Below, one piece after another: positions 33,635 through 41,755 of a stretch of DNA of 64,000 bases (positions are counted from its first letter, which is position 1; the number at the start of each line of letters is the position of its first letter). Made by a program: the position numbers and the translations under genes. Under the pieces are notes generated by a model that was not told the origin of the DNA, did no database searches, and saw only the letters and a list, made by a program, of their open reading frames with translations. Source of the stretch: Pseudomonadales bacterium (GTDB taxonomy: Bacteria; Pseudomonadota; Gammaproteobacteria; Pseudomonadales; Pseudohongiellaceae). The stretch covers positions 1 through 64,000 of the forward strand of contig JAJEGU010000033.1 in the NCBI GenBank assembly GCA_022819645.1, written 5' to 3'.

Positions 33635-34878
33635 AGGCGCTGGCGGCCAAATGGGGCCTCTGGGGCGGCTATCTCGCGGTGCTGCTGCTGTTGCCCCAGG
33701 TCTTCGATTCGATTCTGGCGATTTCGATATTCAACCAGATGGCCATCGCCATCGTCTTCGCCCTCAGCTACAACATGCTGCTTGGCCAGGGCGGCATGTT
33801 GTCCTTTGGCCACGCGGTCTATTTTGGACTCGGGGGTTTTCTCGCCGTCCATGTGCTGCGGCTGATGGAATTCGAAGCGGTGTATTTCTCCATCGCCCTG
33901 ATTCCACTGATCGGCGGATTGACGGGCCTGCTTGCCGGCATCTTCGCCGGCAGTTTCTCCACCCGCAAGGCGGGTACGGTATTCGCCATGATTTCCCTGG
34001 GCATCGGCGAACTCGTGGCTGCTTCTTCGCTGATTTTCACAGGCTTTTTTGGCGGCGAGGCCGGGGTCAGCGGCGACCGCACCTTCGGCCCGCCGCTGTT
34101 CGGCATGGATTTTTTCAGCGACACCGATGTGTACTATCTCGCCGTTTTCTGGGTTTTCGTCTCCACGCTGTTCATGTATCTCTTCACCCGGACCCCCGCC
34201 GGGCGCATGGCCAATGCCGTGCGCGACAACCCGGAACGGGCGGAATTTATCGGTTACAGCGCCCGCTGGGTGCGCTTCATCTCATTCTGCGCGGCCGGGA
34301 CCTTCGCCGGGGTGGCCGGCGGGCTGTTCGCGCTTAATTATGAATTTCTCACCGATGAAAACCTGAATCTGGTGACCTCGGGCCGGGTGCTGCTGATGGC
34401 CTATATCGGCGGGCTTGGATTCTTCATCGGGCCCATCATCGGCGCCATCATTCTCACCCTGATGAATTTCCTGCTCAGCAATTACACCGAATTGTTTCTG
34501 CTGTATCTCGGCATCCTGTTCGTGCTGACGGTGCTGTTCCTGCCCCGGGGATTCGCCGGTTTCATCATGATGCACCAGACCGCCTGGCTGCGGGGCAGGC
34601 TGCACGGTCTCGCCCTGCCCTATCTGCTCACCGGGCTGCCGGCGCTGCTGTTCATTCTCAGCGCCGTCTGCCTGCTGGAGCTTTCCCATGCCAGCGAACC
34701 GGTGCTGCATTTTCTCGGGCTCAGCCTGGCGCGGGATTCGACGCTGAGCTGGGCGGGGCTGGTGCTGGGCGCTGGACTGGGAGCTTTTCTCACCGCAAGA
34801 TCGACGCCGCGCCTGCGCCGGGCCTGGGAGGCCGCCAATGCGCCCGAAACCAGGGTCGGGCGGGAGCGGGCCTCATGA
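33631..34878 (+). CDS. livM: LivM-type ABC permease with extended C-terminus
   Basis: A 415-residue permease. The core (residues ~1-325) has the LivM hallmarks LSYNMLLGQGGMLSFGHAVYFGLG and the signature RWVRFISFCAAGTFAGVAGGLFALN. About 85 extra residues follow with two more hydrophobic segments (LPYLLTGLPALLFILSAVCL and LSWAGLVLGAGLGAFLTA) and a basic tail, making it clearly longer than the usual ~320-330. The start at 33631 is fixed by the ATGA overlap with livH. Its stop overlaps livG by ATGA. Confidence 0.88.
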   Translation: MKALAAKWGLWGGYLAVLLLLPQVFDSILAISIFNQMAIAIVFALSYNMLLGQGGMLSFGHAVYFGLGGFLAVHVLRLMEFEAVYFSIALIPLIGGLTGLLAGIFAGSFSTRKAGTVFAMISLGIGELVAASSLIFTGFFGGEAGVSGDRTFGPPLFGMDFFSDTDVYYLAVFWVFVSTLFMYLFTRTPAGRMANAVRDNPERAEFIGYSARWVRFISFCAAGTFAGVAGGLFALNYEFLTDENLNLVTSGRVLLMAYIGGLGFFIGPIIGAIILTLMNFLLSNYTELFLLYLGILFVLTVLFLPRGFAGFIMMHQTAWLRGRLHGLALPYLLTGLPALLFILSAVCLLELSHASEPVLHFLGLSLARDSTLSWAGLVLGAGLGAFLTARSTPRLRRAWEAANAPETRVGRERAS

Positions 34879-35627
34879 GCATCCTTTCACTGCGCGGCCT
34901 GCGCAAGAATTTCGGCGCCACCGAAATCATCCGCGGCGTTGACCTTGGCATTGAAGACGGCGAAAAACACGCCATCATCGGCCCCAATGGCGCGGGCAAG
35001 TCCACGCTGTTCCACCTCATCAGCGGCAGGTACGCCCCCAGCGCCGGCGCCATCGAGTTCAAGGGCCAATCCCTGGCCAACCTTCCGCCACACCGCATCA
35101 ACCGGCTCGGCATCGCCCGCAGCTTCCAGGTCACCAATATCTTCCCCCGGCTGAGCGTATTCGAGAACATCCGCTGCGCCCTGCTGTGGCCGTCGGGTTA
35201 CCGCTATTCCTTTTGGCGTCTGCTTGACCGCGAGGCCGGACTGAACCGGGAAACCGGACAGGTGCTGGAAAAGATCGGCCTTGCCGGGCGGGCGGAAATC
35301 CCCGCCGGCGAGATCGCCTACTCCGAACAAAGGGCCCTGGAACTCGGCATGGCGATCGCCGGCGGCGCTGAACTGATACTGCTCGACGAGCCCGTCGCCG
35401 GCATGAGCCACAGCGAGGCCGACAAGGCAGTGGAGCTGATCCGCCGGGTCACGGAAGGCAAGACCCTGATCATGGTGGAACACGACATGAACATCGTTTT
35501 CGAGCTTGCCGACCGTATCAGCGTGCTCGTCTACGGCGAAGTGATCGCCTCGGGCGCCCCGGCGGAAATCCGCGCCAATGCCCAGGTGCAGGAAGCCTAC
35601 CTCGGCGAGGCCCTGAGCGATGCGTGA
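34875..35627 (+). CDS. livG: LivG-type ABC ATPase
   Basis: A 250-residue ATPase with Walker A GPNGAGKST (residues ~37-45), the LivG-specific INRLGIARSFQVTNIFPRL, a signature region EIAYSEQRALELGMAI (a degenerate LSGGQ), Walker B LILLDEPVAGMS, and the H-loop MVEHDMNIVF. The signature EIAYSEQ is common in this class, with a relaxed LSGGQ. It energises the transporter together with LivF. Coupled to livM by ATGA. A REP-A element separates it from livF. Confidence 0.9.
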   Translation: MSILSLRGLRKNFGATEIIRGVDLGIEDGEKHAIIGPNGAGKSTLFHLISGRYAPSAGAIEFKGQSLANLPPHRINRLGIARSFQVTNIFPRLSVFENIRCALLWPSGYRYSFWRLLDREAGLNRETGQVLEKIGLAGRAEIPAGEIAYSEQRALELGMAIAGGAELILLDEPVAGMSHSEADKAVELIRRVTEGKTLIMVEHDMNIVFELADRISVLVYGEVIASGAPAEIRANAQVQEAYLGEALSDA

Positions 35628-35678
35628 AAGATACCCGGACCCTCGTCTGCCATGCCGCGCGGAGCGAATCCCATCCCC

Positions 35679-35720
35679 ACCGTCATTCTGCGCGGAGCGA
35701 AGCGGAGTCGCGGAATGACG
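35679..35720. repeat. REP-A palindrome inside the liv operon
   Basis: CGTCATTCTGCGCGGAGCGA then GGAGTCGCGGAATGACGG forms a palindrome in the 163-base gap between livG and livF. All other gene junctions of the operon are 20 bases or less, so this is a clean intra-operon insertion that may tune livF expression. Confidence 0.75.
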
Positions 35721-35790
35721 GTTGGTTGCGACTTGTCGACTTGGGACACCCACCCACAGAGCAGCCAGGGGCTCGATGGGGGAACTCGCA

Positions 35791-36486
35791 ATGCTTGAAG
35801 TGAGCGACCTGCACGCCTGGTACGGCAAGAGCCATGTGCTTCAGGGCGTCAGCTTCCAGGTGGCCGAAGGCGAGATCGTCAGCCTGCTCGGGCGCAATGG
35901 CGTCGGCCGCTCCACTACCGCGAAAGCCATCATGGGCGAGGTGGAACGCAAGGGTTCGATCCTGTTCAAGGGTGAACAGATCGCCGGCCGCAAGAGTTAT
36001 GAAATCGCCCGCCGCGGCCTCGGCTACGTGCCGGAGAACCGCGAAGTCTTCCCCACTCTCACCGTGCGCCAGAACCTGCTGCTCGGCATGAAATCCACCA
36101 CCCCTTCCGGCCGCTGGAGCATCGAGGAAGTATTCGCCATGTTTCCCTTGCTCGCCGAGCGCGCCGATGTACCCGGCGGCGCCCTCAGCGGCGGCGAGCA
36201 GCAATTGCTCAGCATGTGCCGCACCCTCATGGGAGACCCGGACATGGTGCTCATCGACGAACCCACCGAGGGGCTCGCGCCGAAGATCGTCGAGCAGGTG
36301 GGCAATCTGCTGAAGGAAATAGCCAGCCGCGGCGTCGCCATTCTGCTCGTGGAGCAGAAACTCAACATCGCCATGCGAATCTCCAACCGCCTATACATCA
36401 TGGGCAACGGGCAGATCGTTTGGGAAGGCGCCCCGGAAGCCCTCACCAGCGCCGGCAAGGTCCGCATGGAGTGGCTGGAGGTGTGA
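35791..36486 (+). CDS. livF: LivF-type ABC ATPase with Arg in Walker A
   Basis: A 231-residue ATPase: MLEVSDLHAWYGKSHVLQGV, Walker A GRNGVGRST (residues ~36-44; the usual catalytic Lys is Arg), LGYVPENREVFPTLTV, signature LSGGEQQLL, Walker B MVLIDEPTEGLAP, H-loop LVEQKLNIAM. The Lys-to-Arg change occurs in some LivF homologs as I recall, so it is probably a lineage trait and not an inactivating mutation. The start at 35791 has GGGGGAA 8 bases upstream. Confidence 0.87.
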   Translation: MLEVSDLHAWYGKSHVLQGVSFQVAEGEIVSLLGRNGVGRSTTAKAIMGEVERKGSILFKGEQIAGRKSYEIARRGLGYVPENREVFPTLTVRQNLLLGMKSTTPSGRWSIEEVFAMFPLLAERADVPGGALSGGEQQLLSMCRTLMGDPDMVLIDEPTEGLAPKIVEQVGNLLKEIASRGVAILLVEQKLNIAMRISNRLYIMGNGQIVWEGAPEALTSAGKVRMEWLEV

Positions 36487-36825
36487 GTAATGAATCGTGC
36501 CTGACAAGGCATTTGTCATCCATCAACGGCAGCCAGACAGTTTTCGAAGGGCTCGGCGCACTTCCATCGATGGGTGTGGAAATCGCGAAGGTCAGTGAAA
36601 AGAATACGACCCTCGCCGAGATTGTCGCAGCCAGTACCTGCGTGCTTACTCATCAGGGGTCGAAGCTCCGGCAGGCGACGGACAAACCTTTCCCGGGTCG
36701 CCCGCGGAGAGCGGGGAGTCCCGTTCAAGCGCCCGCTGAAGAAGCTGATTCATTCTCGTCATTCCGCGCGGAGTCGCATTCTTCCAATCACCGATTCGTA
36801 CCTCCGTTTCAGCGGCTTCCCGGAT
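36487..36825. other. gene-free gap with one REP-A half-unit
   Basis: The 339 bases between livF and hepT hold a REP-A-like piece at ~36757-36790 (CGTCATTCCGCGCGGAGTCG). Short ORFs on both strands show no family features. Nothing else is supported. Confidence 0.5.
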
Positions 36826-37245
36826 CTACCCCATTTTGCCAGACTGCAGGAACCGGTTGATTTCACTTGCAAACTGGCGAAAGTCGTCGAGAGAATTTTC
36901 GCAGATTGACAGAACGATTTCCCAGCGAATGTTGGTGTATTCGTGAACTGCGATGTTTCTGAATCCGACGGACCCGGTCATTGCTTTACAAGTCCTCGAT
37001 GATATCGCCCCCAGTTTTTCAAGCTCTATGAAAACCCGTCCCATGGTCGCGGGAGCCACGGTGTCGGTATCGCTGATGATGTGACTGCCGATATCGACGC
37101 CAAGCTGTATCGCCCGGGTCAGATTCAGTACCACAATGTCCTGGATATCCGGGTTTTGGGTCAACTCTTCCAGCGATTCCGGTTTCCTGCCCTCGACCCG
37201 GCCTACGCAACGCCGCAGTGATTCGAGCTTCTCCCGAATGATCAT
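36826..37245 (-). CDS. hepT: HepT-like HEPN ribonuclease toxin
   Basis: A 139-residue DUF86/HEPN protein. The catalytic Rx4-6H motif is present as RNIAVHEY (R...H.Y), near residue 98. The N-terminal helix (REKLESLRRCVGRVE) and DIVVLNLTRAIQLGVDIG match the HepT family. HEPN toxins cleave RNA and are neutralised by the MNT antitoxin, which AMPylates the conserved Tyr region in type VII systems. Start at ATG 37245 overlapping the mntA stop (ATGA); an ATG nine bases upstream is an alternative. Toxin downstream of antitoxin. Confidence 0.85.
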   Translation of the reverse strand: MIIREKLESLRRCVGRVEGRKPESLEELTQNPDIQDIVVLNLTRAIQLGVDIGSHIISDTDTVAPATMGRVFIELEKLGAISSRTCKAMTGSVGFRNIAVHEYTNIRWEIVLSICENSLDDFRQFASEINRFLQSGKMG

Positions 37246-37628
37246 CGTGTCCATCTGGCTTGCCTTTCCTCGAGAATCCGCTGGCGCAGGGGAAGAAAAT
37301 CCGCGCTGTCAAAAAGGTGTCTTTTCAGCAATTCCGCATAGGATCGATTGTCACCGAGCAATCTCCTGCCTCTGAGCGCCTGTCCGAGTATGGGCTGCGG
37401 GCCTCCAAACAGGTCCACGATGTCCACCGGGCAACCGCTTTCCTGGCCGATCTCCCCTGCAAGCTTTAGCGTGAATTCGCTCGACAGCGGGGTATCCATC
37501 AGCAGCCCGAGGTCAATGTCACTGTCCGGCCCGGCCTCGCCGGTTGCCCGAGAGCCAAACAGGAAGGCCAGGCGAATGCCCGGTTGGCGACGAAGAATCC
37601 TGACCAGTTGTTCATCCATCGTATCCAT
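37242..37628 (-). CDS. mntA: MntA-like minimal nucleotidyltransferase antitoxin
   Basis: A 128-residue protein with the complete nucleotidyltransferase motif GSRATGEAGPDSDIDLG (GS-x10-DxD, residues ~26-41) preceded by AFLF. The MNT family inactivates the HEPN toxin by AMPylation. Two close ATGs (37628 and 37619) could start it. The open frame extends ~165 bases further upstream, but that part lacks family sequence and is treated as leader. Coupled to hepT by ATGA. Confidence 0.85.
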   Translation of the reverse strand: MDTMDEQLVRILRRQPGIRLAFLFGSRATGEAGPDSDIDLGLLMDTPLSSEFTLKLAGEIGQESGCPVDIVDLFGGPQPILGQALRGRRLLGDNRSYAELLKRHLFDSADFLPLRQRILEERQARWTR

Positions 37629-37775
37629 ACCCGCATTGTCGCCCGCAATCGGTCGAAGCTCAATTGAGTTTGCGGGTTCCCGAATAAATTGAGTTTCGAC
37701 CGGATTCGGTGTATCAAGGTACTGAAGTCCGGGACCGGCCGGCACACGGCCGGAAAGCATACTGACACAAGGGAA

Positions 37776-37817
37776 GATAATGAAAAATTCCAAGGAGGGA
37801 ATTTTTCAGAGAATACC
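37776..37817 (-). repeat. 42-bp hairpin repeat, copy A
   Basis: GATAATGAAAAATTCC, loop AAGGAG, GGAATTTTTC, then AGAGAATACC: a 10-bp perfect stem with conserved flanks. It lies directly upstream of the sugar-isomerase-like gene, with an AAGGAGG in the loop 30 bases before the start, too far for a normal ribosome-binding site. Confidence 0.75.
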
Positions 37818-37829
37818 AAGGTGACTTCC

Positions 37830-38747
37830 ATGCTGAATCGACGCGAGTTTCTTTTCTCGTCCCTTGCCGCCCCCGTGCTGCTGTCCAGCGGACAATCCCT
37901 GGCCCAGTCGGCGCCTGCGGGAAAAATGCTGCTTGCCATGCACCAGAACACTTCACGCGCCGCCGGTTTTCGCGGGTCACTGGAAGGTTGGGCTCGGGCA
38001 GGCATCGAGTACGTTGAACTCAATGACGGATTGCTCGATGGTTTTCTCGAAAACGACAGCTTGAGCGGCGCCCGGGCCTTGCTCGACGATCTTGGCATGA
38101 CGCCGGTCTGCGCCGCGACGGCCTTGCCGGATCTCTGGATTCCGGGGCCGGCAAGAGAGGCGTCGCTGGAGTCGTGGAGAATGCGCTGCGATCAGTTCGC
38201 AAGCCTTGGCCTTGACAGGATCTATTCGCCATCCGTTACCAATCGCCCGGTCACCGCTGAAGATTTTGCGGCAACGCCGGAAAGCATTCGCGAAGCTGCG
38301 GTTATCGCAAGCGAGTACGATCTCACTTGCATGATCGAGTTCCTTCGCACCTCTACGCACCTCGCCACCCTGAGTTCCTCGCTCAGCGTGATTCGCGCCG
38401 CGGGCCATCCGAATATCCGGCCGATGATCGACTTTTTCCATTTCTGGTCGGGGCTTGGCAAACTGGAAGATCTGGATTTGCTCGAACCGGGCGAGCTTGC
38501 CCATTGCCACTTCCAGGACTTGCTCGACGCGCCCAGGGAACTGACCGACAACAGTTATCGCGTCATTCCCGGCGACGGCATCGCGCCGCTGAACGCCATC
38601 ATTCGCAAACTTGCCGAAAAGGAATTCAACGGAGCGCTTTCGGTGGAACTGTTTCGGCAGGAACTGGTGAATGGCGACCCCTTCGAAGTAGCGACGGAAA
38701 TCAGGCGAAAATCCGAAGCGGTCATGCGCGAGGCCGAGGTCTTGTGA
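37830..38747 (+). CDS. exported TIM-barrel (xylose isomerase-like) protein
   Basis: A 305-residue protein with a twin-arginine-like N-terminus (MLNRREFLFSSLAAPVLLSS, cleavage near SLAQSA) and an AP endonuclease-2/xylose isomerase-type barrel. Metal-ligand style segments are GIEYVELNDG, CMIEFLRTS, RPMIDFFHFW, LAHCHFQDL, PGDGIAPL and ALSVELFRQE, with Glu/Asp/His at the expected barrel strand ends. It may isomerise or epimerise a sugar or hydroxypyruvate-like compound in the periplasm. A GTG nine bases upstream is an alternative start. Monocistronic. Confidence 0.8.
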   Translation: MLNRREFLFSSLAAPVLLSSGQSLAQSAPAGKMLLAMHQNTSRAAGFRGSLEGWARAGIEYVELNDGLLDGFLENDSLSGARALLDDLGMTPVCAATALPDLWIPGPAREASLESWRMRCDQFASLGLDRIYSPSVTNRPVTAEDFAATPESIREAAVIASEYDLTCMIEFLRTSTHLATLSSSLSVIRAAGHPNIRPMIDFFHFWSGLGKLEDLDLLEPGELAHCHFQDLLDAPRELTDNSYRVIPGDGIAPLNAIIRKLAEKEFNGALSVELFRQELVNGDPFEVATEIRRKSEAVMREAEVL

Positions 38748-38831
38748 ACTGATTTTGTAAATCGCGAACGCCGCATGGCCAGCGCGCGGCGGGGGATTCC
38801 CACCGCGCGCGCCGGCCCTGAGTTTAGCGCT

Positions 38832-40598
38832 TCAGAACGGCCAGGCTGGCATCGAGACGACTTCCTGCTCTATCGTTCCGAGGCTTTCCACCACGATTTC
38901 GACCACGTCCCCCACCTCCATGTTGCGCCGCATTCCGGGGACCACCGGCATTGCGCCGGTGTAGATCAGGTCGCCGGGCTCAAGCGTCATGTAGCGGGAG
39001 AGATAGCTCACGAGCCGGGCCGGACGATTGACCATCGTCGACGTGCGGCCCTCGGAGAGCAGTTCACCGTTGACCCGCACGCTGATTCCAAGATCGCTGT
39101 AATCAAGGCCCCGGACGATCATGTTGCCAAGGCCCGCCCAGGTATCGGTGGCCTTGCCCACGAGCTTGAGCGGCCGCACGCCCCGGTCGGATGCGACCCA
39201 GGAAAGTTCGGTCCAGTCATTGCCCGCGGCAACGCCGAAGATATAGTCCTCCGCCTCGCTCTCGGGAATGTGGCGACCGCTGCGGCCGATGACGAGCACG
39301 AGTTCACCCTCGGGAATCATCATCTCGGCCTCGGGCGGCTTCTGGACTTCGCCGCCGTCCGGGCTGAGCCCTGTGGAGGCCTTGAAGAAATAGCGCGGAT
39401 GCGGCACCTGGCTGGGCATGCCGTCCACGGGATGATAGTTGGCCGCGACCGAAAGCACCTTGCGGCCCGGCTGTTCCGGATCCACCGGCAGGCCAAGTTC
39501 GACATCCGCAAGATCGAAGCTGCGCCCGGTCGGGGCGGCGCCGCCTTCCACCGGGTCGCCGTCAAGCTCGCTGACCTGATCTCCATCGAGCATGCCGAAA
39601 GACCAGCCGTCCTCGTGCTGGAAACGAACATAGGCGCTCACGCCGTCGGGCTCGGGAAGCGCCGGGCCTGAAACCGTTTGCCGCGTTACCCGCACGAGCT
39701 GATTGCTCACCATGCCAACGCCCTCGATTTCGACCTCGACCACATCGTCCTGCCAAAGCTGGCGCCGCGTGCCGGGAAGCTGCGGGGGCGCAACCGTACC
39801 GGTGAAAATGAGGTCGCCGCGCTTGAGGGTGATGTAATGGCTCAACTTGCTGATCAGCGCGGCGGGGCTGTTGCGAAAGTCCGCGGTGGAGCCCTGGGCG
39901 GCCACCACGCCATCGAGCCTGACGGTGAGCTGCAGATCGCTCAGGTCGAGCCCGGTGACCATGTAATCCCCGAGTGAGGCGAAGGTATCGCCGGCCTTGC
40001 AGAAAACATGGCTGGGCTCTTCGATTCCCCGACCTTCGCCGCACCAGTCGTTCTCGCTCCAGTCATTGCCGACCACCACGCCGAAGAGATGGTCCATGGC
40101 TTCGGACTCGGGAATATGCCGACCCTCGGTTCCGATAATCAGTCCGAGTTCGCCCTCGAAGTTGAAATTGGTGGCGCCGAAGGGAACTTCCACGGGATCG
40201 CCGTTCCGCGCCAGCGAAGTGGTCGCCTTGCCGAACCAGGATGGATGCTCCACCTCCACCGGGTTGCCATTGGGATTGTTCGAGTTTCCGGCAACGCCGA
40301 AAACCCGGGGCACCCGGTCGGGGTCCATGGGCATCTCAAGCTCGACGTCTCCCCTGGCAACGGTCCGCCCGGTCTCGCTTACGCCGTCATCGAAAAGCGG
40401 GTCACCATCGAGTACGCGGATGGCGTCGCCGTCGAGGATGCCGTTGTGGGTGCCGGTATCGTCACTGAAGCGGACGTAACGGGTCATGTCCCCGTTCTCG
40501 GCTGCGAAGGCGGCGGTGAAGAGCTGCCCCGCAAACGCCAGCAAGGGAACCAGCAGGAATTTTGCCAAATCGTGCCTGAATCGGACGAATGCTTGCAT
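38832..40598 (-). CDS. exported tandem-duplicated fumarylacetoacetate hydrolase-family protein
   Basis: A 588-residue protein with a signal peptide (to about residue 33, AAFAAEN) and two full FAH domains (residues ~38-310 and ~320-585) that share motifs: NFEGELGLIIG/IPEGELVLVIG (metal Glu pair), GRHIPESEA in both, FGVVVGNDWSENDW/FGVAAGNDWTELSW, and GDLIFTGTV/GDLIYTGAM. FAH enzymes hydrolyse or decarboxylate beta-diketo acids with Mg2+. Internal duplication plus export is unusual for this normally cytosolic family. The first domain keeps PSWFGKATTS and the second PRYFFKASTG. Confidence 0.85.
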   Translation of the reverse strand: MQAFVRFRHDLAKFLLVPLLAFAGQLFTAAFAAENGDMTRYVRFSDDTGTHNGILDGDAIRVLDGDPLFDDGVSETGRTVARGDVELEMPMDPDRVPRVFGVAGNSNNPNGNPVEVEHPSWFGKATTSLARNGDPVEVPFGATNFNFEGELGLIIGTEGRHIPESEAMDHLFGVVVGNDWSENDWCGEGRGIEEPSHVFCKAGDTFASLGDYMVTGLDLSDLQLTVRLDGVVAAQGSTADFRNSPAALISKLSHYITLKRGDLIFTGTVAPPQLPGTRRQLWQDDVVEVEIEGVGMVSNQLVRVTRQTVSGPALPEPDGVSAYVRFQHEDGWSFGMLDGDQVSELDGDPVEGGAAPTGRSFDLADVELGLPVDPEQPGRKVLSVAANYHPVDGMPSQVPHPRYFFKASTGLSPDGGEVQKPPEAEMMIPEGELVLVIGRSGRHIPESEAEDYIFGVAAGNDWTELSWVASDRGVRPLKLVGKATDTWAGLGNMIVRGLDYSDLGISVRVNGELLSEGRTSTMVNRPARLVSYLSRYMTLEPGDLIYTGAMPVVPGMRRNMEVGDVVEIVVESLGTIEQEVVSMPAWPF

Positions 40599-40702
40599 GA
40601 ATCAGGTACTCCTCTGCTATTCTGGATTGGACGGGCAAGACTACAATTATTGTTTGACGATTCCAAACGTTTCCGGGCGCAGTGATTTTGGGGCAGGCGC
40701 GA

Positions 40703-41695
40703 ATGAAAATCCATATCGTTCTTCGGCATCTGGGCCTCTGCGCCCTGGTTTTTGGCACCCCCGCCATGGCCTGGGATTCGGTGGGGCACCGGGTCAGCGC
40801 CCAGGTGGCTGTGGCGTTTCTGGAACCCGGCGTTCGCGAGCGGCTGGTGGCGATTCTGGCGGCCCATCCCCGCTATCAGGAAGATTTTCTCGACGATGTG
40901 CCGGGCTTCATCGACGCCTCGAATCAAATCGAGCATGAAAGCTGGTTGCTGGGGCAGGCGGCGTTCTGGCCCGACATCGCCAGGGGCCTGCCCCGCGGCG
41001 AGCGCGAACGCTATCACCGCGGCAACTGGCACTACATAGACGGCGCCTGGCTCCGGGGCCATGCCGCCACCCAAGGCAACAGTTATGTGGGAATCGACCC
41101 TCTGCCTGATTTCCCTGGCATGGAAGCGGAGGCGATCCTGAACGAGGCCGATGTGGACAATGTGGTGCTCGGGCTCGATTACAACATGGCCTTGCTGACG
41201 GATGCCGCCATGGACCCGGCCCGGCGCGCGGTGGCCCTGTGCTGGGTGCTGCATCTGGCGGGCGATATCCACCAGCCGCTGCACACGGGTTCCCTGTTTT
41301 CCGCCCGCCTGTTCGACAATGGAGACGCCGGCGGCAATGGCATCGACACCAGCGAAGGCAATCTGCACGCGGTGTGGGACGGCGCCCTGCGCGAGCAGGG
41401 GGTGGTCGCCGGCGTCAGCGCCATTCTTGACCGGCTGAATGGTATCGACCGAACCGAATTCGAATCGGCGCCGCTGGACTGGACCCTGTGGATGGAGGAA
41501 AGCCGTGAACTGGTGACCACGACCGTGTACCCGGATACGGTCAGGGAGGAAATCCTTGCAGCGGAGCGCGAGGGCCGGGATTTGGGCGAGATAGCCCTGT
41601 CAGCGGGCTATCTTGCGGAAATGCGCGAAATCTCCCGGCAACGCCTCGGTCTGGCGGCGCTTCGCATGGCCCTGCTGTTCAATCGAAACCTGTAG
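40703..41695 (+). CDS. exported S1/P1-type zinc nuclease
   Basis: A 330-residue protein. Signal peptide cleavage after AMA leaves Trp24 as the mature N-terminus (WDSVGHR), the residue whose backbone coordinates zinc in S1/P1 nucleases. Further ligands are in NWHYIDG, CWVLHLAGDIHQPLHTG, DAGGNGI and NLHAVWD. It cleaves single-stranded nucleic acids and 3'-nucleotides in the periplasm or outside the cell, probably for phosphate and nucleoside scavenging. Divergent from the FAH gene. Confidence 0.9.
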   Translation: MKIHIVLRHLGLCALVFGTPAMAWDSVGHRVSAQVAVAFLEPGVRERLVAILAAHPRYQEDFLDDVPGFIDASNQIEHESWLLGQAAFWPDIARGLPRGERERYHRGNWHYIDGAWLRGHAATQGNSYVGIDPLPDFPGMEAEAILNEADVDNVVLGLDYNMALLTDAAMDPARRAVALCWVLHLAGDIHQPLHTGSLFSARLFDNGDAGGNGIDTSEGNLHAVWDGALREQGVVAGVSAILDRLNGIDRTEFESAPLDWTLWMEESRELVTTTVYPDTVREEILAAEREGRDLGEIALSAGYLAEMREISRQRLGLAALRMALLFNRNL

Positions 41696-41755
41696 TTGCC
41701 ATGCCACTGCCCTGCCCGGAGTTCGGGGCGCCGGATGGAGATTCTGCGACTTCCC

